DNA of 5,040 nucleotides from Candidatus Kapaibacterium sp. (GTDB lineage Bacteria > Bacteroidota > Ignavibacteria > Kapaibacteriales > Kapaibacteriaceae): positions 1 to 5,040 of the forward strand of contig JAURNF010000070.1 in NCBI GenBank assembly GCA_030830285.1. Direction: 5' to 3'. The first letter of the stretch is position 1. Every line of letters begins with the position of its first letter. The notes beneath the pieces are model-generated. The model was not told where the DNA came from. It saw nothing but the letters and a program-made list of their open reading frames with translations, and ran no database searches. This document shows, in pieces, positions 1-5,040 of the stretch. The translations under genes were made by a program, and so were the position numbers.

Positions 1-1316
1 CCGTTGACACAGCCGATGTAGCACTTCGAACTTCGAAGACGTCGACATCAAAGAAGCTGCCAACGTTCTCGACAAAACGTAGTGGACAGATCACGATCAA
101 TCTGCAGGCAAAGCAGATGGTGGTCGTGCAAGTAACACGCGAGGCATATCAATCCAAGGGTGTGCGAATCACCACCAAGGTCGGACTCACTGGACGGAAC
201 GTTGTGCTACTGCCGTTCGAAGAGAACATTGGCATCTCGCGCAAGATTCAGTCAGTTCGTGAGCGTAAGCGCCTCCGTGCGCTTGCTCGTGAAGTCCTTC
301 CAGAGGGAATGGGATGCATCATCCGCACCGCAGCATCGGGTCTGCCAACAGATGATGTGCAGCGTGATTTCACAACGCTGCTCGATGACTGGCGTGAGAT
401 GGAATCCGAGATTCGTAATGCCAAGGGGCCAATCTTGCTCAAGCAAGAAGAGAACGTTGCCTACAGTGTTCTGCGTGATCTCTTCAAGGACGATGTTGAT
501 CAAGTTGTGATCGACGATCGCAAGGTGTTCCGCGAACTCAAGGCCTACGTACAACGCACCGCGCCACATCTTGATGGGAAGCTCGAGTTCTTCGCCGATA
601 CACGTCCGATGTTTGATGTCTATGGCGTTGAACGTGACGTACACCTCACACACTCACGCCGGGTGCCGCTGCAAAGTGGCGGGTATCTGATCATTGATCA
701 TACCGAAGCAATGGTAGTGGTTGATGTCAACTCTGGTCGTGCGTCGAATCAAGGATCGCAGGAAGCGAACGCTGTCAAGACCAATTTCGAGGCGATGCGC
801 GAGGTTGCCAAGCAGCTCCGTCTGCGCGATATCGGTGGCATGGTCCTCGTTGACTTTATTGACATGCAGCAGGAGGACAACCGTCGGAAGCTGTATGCCG
901 AGATGAAGAAGGAACTCTCTCGTGATCGTGCGAAGACGATTGTGTATCCGATCACGCAGCTGGGCATCATGCAGATTACGCGACAGCGTATTCGCCAAAG
1001 CATGGCTGAGCGCACCAGTGAGGAATGTCCCTTCTGTATGGGAACCGGACGTGTGATATCTGCCGCAAGCACAGTGGCAACGATTGATCGCTGGCTTCGT
1101 AACTACCGAGCTCGCACGTGGGGTATGCGCGTGACGATTGCAACGCACCCCTACATCATACACTACATCGAACGCAATAAAGCGCAGACCTTGCGCAAGT
1201 GGTTGCGATCGTACTTCGTATCGGTGACGCTTCGTGAAGACGAACGGATCGAAGCTGGTGAATTCCGATGCTATACGGGCTCGAGCACAAAGGACATTAC
1301 ACGGCAGTATCAGTGA
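1..1316 (+). CDS. rng: Ribonuclease G/E family endoribonuclease, 3' part (5' end outside window)
   Basis: This is a single-strand-specific endoribonuclease for rRNA maturation and mRNA decay, acting in the cytoplasm. The frame is open from base 3, so the ATG at 117 is an internal Met and the true start lies upstream. Bases 3-89 encode a Ser/Thr/Lys-rich stretch. About 99-190 encode the end of the S1 RNA-binding domain (VVVQVTRE, KGVRITTKVGL). Next come the RNase H-like and 5'-sensor regions, then the DNase I-like catalytic core. The core has DVNSGR with Asp at 723-725 and VDFIDM with Asp at 852-854. They are 43 residues apart, exactly as D303 and D346 in E. coli RNase E. The zinc-link motif CPFCMGTG has its cysteines at 1026-1028 and 1035-1037. 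Only about 90 residues follow, so the long scaffold tail of RNase E is absent and the protein is RNase G-like. The stop overlaps the proposed dxr start. Family assignment is very secure; the G versus E name is inferred from the short C-terminus. Confidence 0.95.
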   Translation, partial: VDTADVALRTSKTSTSKKLPTFSTKRSGQITINLQAKQMVVVQVTREAYQSKGVRITTKVGLTGRNVVLLPFEENIGISRKIQSVRERKRLRALAREVLPEGMGCIIRTAASGLPTDDVQRDFTTLLDDWREMESEIRNAKGPILLKQEENVAYSVLRDLFKDDVDQVVIDDRKVFRELKAYVQRTAPHLDGKLEFFADTRPMFDVYGVERDVHLTHSRRVPLQSGGYLIIDHTEAMVVVDVNSGRASNQGSQEANAVKTNFEAMREVAKQLRLRDIGGMVLVDFIDMQQEDNRRKLYAEMKKELSRDRAKTIVYPITQLGIMQITRQRIRQSMAERTSEECPFCMGTGRVISAASTVATIDRWLRNYRARTWGMRVTIATHPYIIHYIERNKAQTLRKWLRSYFVSVTLREDERIEAGEFRCYTGSSTKDITRQYQ

Positions 1317-2494
1317 CACAGCACGAGCATCAGCGCACGGTTACGATCCTCGGATCGACTGGTTCAATCGGGAGTCAGGCGCTCGACATTTTGTCGCGCA
1401 CTCCGAATGATGTCCGCCTTCGCTGGATTACGTGCAATACACGCTGGCAAGAGTTAGTTGAGCAGGTTCGACGTCATGCTCCATACGGCGTAGCGCTCCG
1501 CGAGGAGTCTGCATGGAAAGCATTTCGCGAGGCATGTCCGGAGTTTCATGGGCCGGTGTTGTGCGGAGATGAGGGGATCTGTGAAGCTGCTGCCGATACC
1601 GAGAACGATGTTGTTCTGTCAGCTATGGTTGGCTTCAGTGGTGTTCTTCCAACAATGGCTGCCATTCGTGCAGGACACATCATTGGGCTCGCCAATAAGG
1701 AGTCACTCGTCAGTGCAGGTAGCGTCTTGGTGCCAGCACTAGCATCACATGGAGCAACACTCGTCGCAGTCGACTCCGAGCACAGCGCCATCCTTCAGTG
1801 CGTTGTCGGTGAACGTCCGTCGGATGTTGCGCGTCTTGTGATTACTGCTTCGGGCGGACCCTTCCGTACGTTTACAGCAGAGGCAATGCGAGACGTCACG
1901 CCAGCCATGGCACTGCGTCATCCAAACTGGTCGATGGGTGCAAAGATCACGATCGATTCTGCGACGCTCATGAACAAGGGCTTCGAGGTGATCGAAGCTC
2001 GTTGGCTTTTCGATATGTCGGCAGACGAGATTGATGTGGTGGTGCATCCGCAGTCAATCATTCACTCAATGGTCGAGTTCGTCGACGGATCAGTCAAAGC
2101 GCAGCTTGGACTTCCAACGATGTTGCTCCCGATTCACTACGCTCTGACATATCCGCATCGCGCACCGTTGGATATTCCTCGCATGGATTTGGCCAAGATC
2201 GGACAGCTTACGTTTGAAGCGCCAGATCTGGAACGGTTCCCGTGTCTGCAAATGGCCTACGATGCAATGCGTGCAGGTGGCTCGGCCGGCGCCGTCCTGA
2301 ATGCTGCAAACGAAGTAGCTGTAGCCGCATTCCTTGAGGAGCGCATCGGGTTCCTTGATATCCCGCGCACGATTGCCCATACGATGGAACACATGGAACA
2401 TCACGATCATCCGTCATTGGACCAGATCGTTGCCATTGACGAGGAGGCTCGTAATGTGGCGCGTGCGTTCACCTCACAACATTCAATTCGCTAA
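1313..2494 (+). CDS. dxr: 1-deoxy-D-xylulose 5-phosphate reductoisomerase (DXR/IspC)
   Basis: This cytoplasmic enzyme converts 1-deoxy-D-xylulose 5-phosphate to 2-C-methyl-D-erythritol 4-phosphate using NADPH and a divalent metal, the committed step of the MEP isoprenoid pathway. Numbering from GTG 1313 (393 aa; E. coli has 398), the NADPH-binding GSTGSIG is at 14-20 and LANKESLV at 126-133. Metal ligands D154 and E156 lie in DSEHSAILQ. Substrate-binding S180 is in TASGGPFR and H203 in HPNWSMG. N221, K222 and the third metal ligand E225 are in the LMNKGFE segment. The C-terminal helical domain carries LNAANEVAVAAFL. All expected active-site residues are present. I chose GTG 1313 because it overlaps the rng stop as GTGA and leaves a normal short N-terminus before TVTILG. 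The alternative is ATG 1268 (408 aa, 15 extra residues, 49-base overlap), preceded by a weak GGTG. Function is very secure; the start is uncertain. Confidence 0.95.
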   Translation: MTQHEHQRTVTILGSTGSIGSQALDILSRTPNDVRLRWITCNTRWQELVEQVRRHAPYGVALREESAWKAFREACPEFHGPVLCGDEGICEAAADTENDVVLSAMVGFSGVLPTMAAIRAGHIIGLANKESLVSAGSVLVPALASHGATLVAVDSEHSAILQCVVGERPSDVARLVITASGGPFRTFTAEAMRDVTPAMALRHPNWSMGAKITIDSATLMNKGFEVIEARWLFDMSADEIDVVVHPQSIIHSMVEFVDGSVKAQLGLPTMLLPIHYALTYPHRAPLDIPRMDLAKIGQLTFEAPDLERFPCLQMAYDAMRAGGSAGAVLNAANEVAVAAFLEERIGFLDIPRTIAHTMEHMEHHDHPSLDQIVAIDEEARNVARAFTSQHSIR

Positions 2495-2503
2495 AGCTCA
2501 ATC

Positions 2504-3871
2504 ATGGAATTCTTGCAGTCTGCGATTGCCTTCATCGTCGTCATCGGCGTTCTCGTGTTTGTTCATGAACTCGGTCACTTCTTGGCTGCGATCTGGACAG
2601 GTATGCGTGCCGACGTGTTTGCACTCGGTATGGGTCCGCGTGTTATCGGATGGAATCGCTTAACCGGTCTCACGTTCGGAAAGCTACCCGAGGATCTTGA
2701 GCTTGGAGAGCACACCGATTACCGTCTATGTGCGTTGCCGATCGGCGGCTACGTGAAGATCTTGGGCATGGTTGATGAATCCATGGACACGGAATTTGCC
2801 GATCAACCAGCACAGCCCTATGAGTTTCGCTCGAAGAAGAATTGGCAGAAGGCACTTGTTCTCAGTGCGGGTGTGATCATGAACTTCTTCCTTGCGATCA
2901 TCGTGTTTACCACGTTCTTCATGGTCGATGGTGAAGTTACGTGGGATACAACACGTGTGGCCTATGTAGAGCCCGCATCGGTGATGGCAAGCGTGGGTGT
3001 GCAATCGGGCGACCGCGTTGTTGCGATTGATACATCAACAGTGGCCACATGGCAGGAAGTCGAACAGAATCTTGCGCTGTCGTCGTCGACAGGGAACCGA
3101 TTCATGATTGTTGAGCGCAATGGCGAGCGTGTAACGCTGCCATTCGCTGCCGGAGATGTGATGCGTGCCATCACAGAGAAGAAGGGGCTTGGCATCTCTC
3201 CATCGGACGTGCGCGTATCGATTGGCAATGTGATCACGCTCGGACCTGCAGGTACTGCGGGTATGCAGATGGGTGATGTGGTGCTTGCCGTTGATTCAAC
3301 GCCGGTGCGTGCGCTACCGCAATTCCAGTCGTACATCAAGTCGCATGCAGGCTCAACGATTCGCATGCACGTAGAACGCAACGGACAGCCACGTCCACTT
3401 GATGTGAAGGTGAATGCTGATGGCAAGATCATGGTGGAGCTTCGCGGTGAGTATGTCGGACCCGAGCGTCGCCTGATGTACGGTCCGATCGATGCACTCA
3501 CACGTGGCGTTGAGCAGACCGGCACAACGATCGTCATGATTGGAACATCAGTTGCACACATCGTCAACGGCTCTGTAGGAGTTCGTGAGAGCTTCGGCGG
3601 ACCAATCCGCATTGCGGAAATGGCTGGGCAGAGCAGTGAGCGCGGACTCCGAGATTTCATCGCGTTCATGGCGCTGATCTCGATCTCGCTTGGCGTGATG
3701 AATCTTCTACCGCTGCCGGGTCTTGATGGTGGACACTTGGTGTTTGTCGGTATTGAGTCGATCATCCGTCGCGAGATTCCAACGAACATCAAGATGCGAT
3801 TCCAACAAGTTGGGATTGCCTTGCTGTTGTTGCTGATGGTCTTTGTGTTTTATCTCGATCTAACGCGCTAA
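2504..3871 (+). CDS. rseP: RseP-family site-2 intramembrane zinc metalloprotease (M50)
   Basis: This inner-membrane protease performs regulated intramembrane proteolysis. In E. coli the family cleaves the anti-sigma factor RseA after DegS and also clears signal-peptide remnants. The protein is 455 aa (E. coli RseP 450). TM1 at about 6-30 contains the zinc site HELGH (H21, E22, H25). A conserved GGYVKILG loop is at 81-88. TM2 at about 117-140 contains GVIMNFFLA. Two PDZ domains follow at roughly 150-215 and 235-305. A hydrophobic segment at about 386-400 leads into NLLPLPGLDGGHL, with N400, P403, P405 and the third zinc ligand D408. This spacing equals N394, P397, P399 and D402 of E. coli. The last TM is at about 427-451. 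The gene starts 9 bases after dxr with no clear Shine-Dalgarno sequence, suggesting co-transcription and perhaps coupled translation. Linkage of dxr and rseP is known in many bacteria. The native substrate cannot be told from this window. Confidence 0.95.
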   Translation: MEFLQSAIAFIVVIGVLVFVHELGHFLAAIWTGMRADVFALGMGPRVIGWNRLTGLTFGKLPEDLELGEHTDYRLCALPIGGYVKILGMVDESMDTEFADQPAQPYEFRSKKNWQKALVLSAGVIMNFFLAIIVFTTFFMVDGEVTWDTTRVAYVEPASVMASVGVQSGDRVVAIDTSTVATWQEVEQNLALSSSTGNRFMIVERNGERVTLPFAAGDVMRAITEKKGLGISPSDVRVSIGNVITLGPAGTAGMQMGDVVLAVDSTPVRALPQFQSYIKSHAGSTIRMHVERNGQPRPLDVKVNADGKIMVELRGEYVGPERRLMYGPIDALTRGVEQTGTTIVMIGTSVAHIVNGSVGVRESFGGPIRIAEMAGQSSERGLRDFIAFMALISISLGVMNLLPLPGLDGGHLVFVGIESIIRREIPTNIKMRFQQVGIALLLLLMVFVFYLDLTR

Positions 3872-3878
3872 GAAGGGG
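3871..3878 (+). promoter_or_regulatory. Ribosome binding site of surE
   Basis: AGAAGGGG lies immediately after, and shares one base with, the rseP stop codon. It ends 5 bases before the surE ATG at 3884. It is purine-rich, correctly spaced, and the only strong Shine-Dalgarno-like sequence in the window. It supports ATG 3884 as the surE start. Confidence 0.7.
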
Positions 3879-3883
3879 ACGTC

Positions 3884-4642
3884 ATGCGCATTCTCGTCAC
3901 CAATGACGATGGAATTACTTCACGTGGAATTCAAGCGCTAACAGCCGCCATGGCCCGGTTGGGCGAGGTGATAGTTGTTGCGCCTGATCGGCAACAAAGC
4001 GCTGTCGGTCATGCGCTCACAGTGGCAAGTCCACTACGAGCCGTGCGTATGGAGCGAGAGCACACGTCGATCGCATATGCCATTAACGGCACGCCAGCCG
4101 ACTGTGTGAAGCTCGGCATCAGCACGCTACTGCCGTACCGACCAGACATCGTCGTGAGTGGGATCAATCACGGATCCAACACCAGTGTAAATGCCATCTA
4201 TTCCGGTACGGTAAGCGCGGCAACAGAGGGCACACTCATGGGCATCCCATCGATGGCTGTGTCGCTCACAACCTTTGACGCATCAGCTGATATGTCACTT
4301 GCAGCAGAGGTCGCGTATGATGTGGCCGCACGCCTTCTTGATCTCAAGCTTCCTGCTGGTACACTCTTGAACGTTAATGTGCCTACGGTCGATCGTTCCC
4401 AGTACCGAGGTGTGAAGGTAACGCGGCAAGGGCACAACGCGTGGAAGGATGGGTACGACGTGCGGAAGGATCCGCAGGGTCACCCGTACTACTGGCTCAA
4501 AGGTGAGTTTCTCACATTGACGGAACTAGAAGATGGCGACGACTTCGCTGTACAGCAGGGCTGGACGGCGATCACGCCAATTCATTACGAGCTTACGAAT
4601 CATGCGGAGCTCGACCGCCTCAAGGGTCTCTTTCAGCCCTGA
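3884..4642 (+). CDS. surE: 5'/3'-nucleotidase SurE
   Basis: SurE is a cytoplasmic, metal-dependent nucleoside monophosphate phosphatase. Characterised members hydrolyse 5'- and 3'-nucleotides, and some also act as exopolyphosphatases. In E. coli it is linked to stationary-phase survival. The protein is 252 aa (E. coli 253). It begins MRILVTNDDG with metal ligands D8 and D9. S39 is in RQQSAVGH and N95 in VSGINHGSN, completing the SurE metal site. GTPADCVKLG at 69-78 and YSGTVSAATEGTLMG at 106-120 are further family blocks. The C-terminal part retains the family pattern DPQGHPYYWL and ITPIHYELTNH. No key residue is missing. It starts 12 bases after rseP behind a good ribosome binding site, so it is probably in the same transcript but with independent translation initiation. 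In many proteobacteria surE is followed by pcm; here a different methyltransferase follows. Confidence 0.96.
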   Translation: MRILVTNDDGITSRGIQALTAAMARLGEVIVVAPDRQQSAVGHALTVASPLRAVRMEREHTSIAYAINGTPADCVKLGISTLLPYRPDIVVSGINHGSNTSVNAIYSGTVSAATEGTLMGIPSMAVSLTTFDASADMSLAAEVAYDVAARLLDLKLPAGTLLNVNVPTVDRSQYRGVKVTRQGHNAWKDGYDVRKDPQGHPYYWLKGEFLTLTELEDGDDFAVQQGWTAITPIHYELTNHAELDRLKGLFQP

Positions 4643-4680
4643 GATGCACATCTTTGCATGAGTACCATTGCGAGACACAC

Positions 4681-5040
4681 GTGAAGTCAACGATCAACAA
4701 GCAGCTTCTCGAAGACATTGATGCACACGCAAAGCACCTGCGGTTTATCTATCGCATCAAGGGCTTTGGATACGAGCGTGCCATTGAATTGCCACTCATC
4801 GCGGAGAAGCTCCAGCCGTTGTTCGATAAGAAGCTTCGCTATCTCGACATTGGCACGGGTCCATCGATCTTTCCTTCATGGATTGCCAAGCGTACGCAGT
4901 GGGATGTAACGTGTCTCGATAAGTTCACGTGGGTCGAGGTGCAGAACGCCTACGCACAGAAGCTCGGACTTGACATGTCGCGCTTTCATGTGCTCGTGCA
5001 TGACTTTCTTGATGTTGAGCTAGAGCCAGAGTCGTACGAC
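4681..5040 (+). CDS. Class I SAM-dependent methyltransferase, N-terminal part (3' end outside window)
   Basis: The frame is open from GTG 4681 to the window edge, giving 120 codons. A helical N-terminal region (about 1-50) leads into strand 1 and the SAM-binding motif I, YLDIGTGPSIFP (54-65). Strand 2, WDVTCLDK, ends in the acidic D80 expected to bind the ribose hydroxyls of SAM. A further strand, FHVLVHDFLDV (102-112), matches the region that usually contacts the adenine. These features support a Rossmann-like methyltransferase fold, but the substrate is not recognisable and the catalytic C-terminal half is missing. GTG 4681 is the most plausible start: the ATGs at 4644 and 4658 are in other frames and hit stops quickly. 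A TTG at 4654 is in frame and would add 9 residues. No clear Shine-Dalgarno sequence is seen. The 38-base gap to surE holds no convincing terminator, so it may share the operon. It lacks the protein-isoaspartate methyltransferase signature despite following surE. Confidence 0.82.
   Translation, partial: MKSTINKQLLEDIDAHAKHLRFIYRIKGFGYERAIELPLIAEKLQPLFDKKLRYLDIGTGPSIFPSWIAKRTQWDVTCLDKFTWVEVQNAYAQKLGLDMSRFHVLVHDFLDVELEPESYD

Noticed and set aside
689..701. Two adjacent TGATCA palindromes (TGATCA, T, TGATCA-like) considered as an operator
   Set aside because: They lie inside the conserved RNase G coding sequence, encoding a conserved strand (LIIDH), far from any gene start. Codon content explains them.
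654..1319. Antisense open frame (221 codons) opposite the RNase G gene
   Set aside because: It mirrors the most conserved catalytic region of RNase G, has no recognisable protein features, and would conflict with an otherwise unidirectional gene set.
2962..3792. Long antisense open frame (276 codons) opposite rseP
   Set aside because: The translation is rich in Ser, Thr, Pro and Arg, with no recognisable domain, as expected of a shadow frame. The opposite strand encodes a full RseP with intact motifs.
4644..4659. Inverted repeat ATGCA / TGCAT with a 6-base loop between surE and the methyltransferase gene, considered as a terminator
   Set aside because: The stem is only 5 base pairs, AT-rich, and has no following T-run, so it is too weak for an intrinsic terminator and likely by chance.
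4658..4684. Tiny ATG-started frame just upstream of the methyltransferase, considered as a leader peptide
   Set aside because: It is only 8 codons, has no regulatory codon run and no associated attenuator structure, so there is no support for it.

Overview
The window is a compact bacterial chromosomal stretch with five genes, all on the + strand and almost touching. In order they are: the 3' part of a ribonuclease G/E gene (rng), 1-deoxy-D-xylulose 5-phosphate reductoisomerase (dxr), an RseP-type site-2 intramembrane metalloprotease (rseP), the nucleotidase SurE, and the 5' part of a class I SAM-dependent methyltransferase that runs off the right edge. There are no RNA genes, mobile elements, CRISPR arrays or long non-coding gaps. 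The largest gap is 38 bases, between surE and the methyltransferase.

The organism looks like a free-living Gram-negative bacterium with roughly balanced base composition (by eye slightly above 50% GC). It uses the MEP isoprenoid pathway. Most starts lack a clear Shine-Dalgarno sequence, and the RNase G appears to carry an insertion in its S1 domain. These traits would fit the Bacteroidota/Chlorobiota (FCB) group, possibly a Chlorobiota/Kapabacteria-like lineage. That placement is inference with low to moderate confidence, because the window has no rRNA or lineage-specific marker.

Layout: 1-1316 is the RNase G catalytic region, with both catalytic aspartates and the zinc-link CPxC motif. It overlaps dxr by 4 bases if dxr starts at GTG 1313, or by 49 bases if it starts at ATG 1268. 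rseP starts 9 bases after dxr. surE starts 12 bases after rseP behind the only strong ribosome binding site in the window. A GTG-started methyltransferase follows surE. No promoter or terminator is evident, so the genes probably form one polycistronic unit whose promoter lies upstream.

Together the genes are housekeeping: RNA turnover and rRNA processing (rng), isoprenoid precursor synthesis (dxr), envelope stress signalling by intramembrane proteolysis (rseP), and nucleotide salvage or stress survival (surE). All four recognised proteins keep their key catalytic residues. I found no sign of an undescribed system. The points most worth a second look are the truncated methyltransferase (in the place where pcm follows surE in proteobacteria, but not pcm-like), the low-complexity insert in the RNase G S1 domain, and the dxr start.
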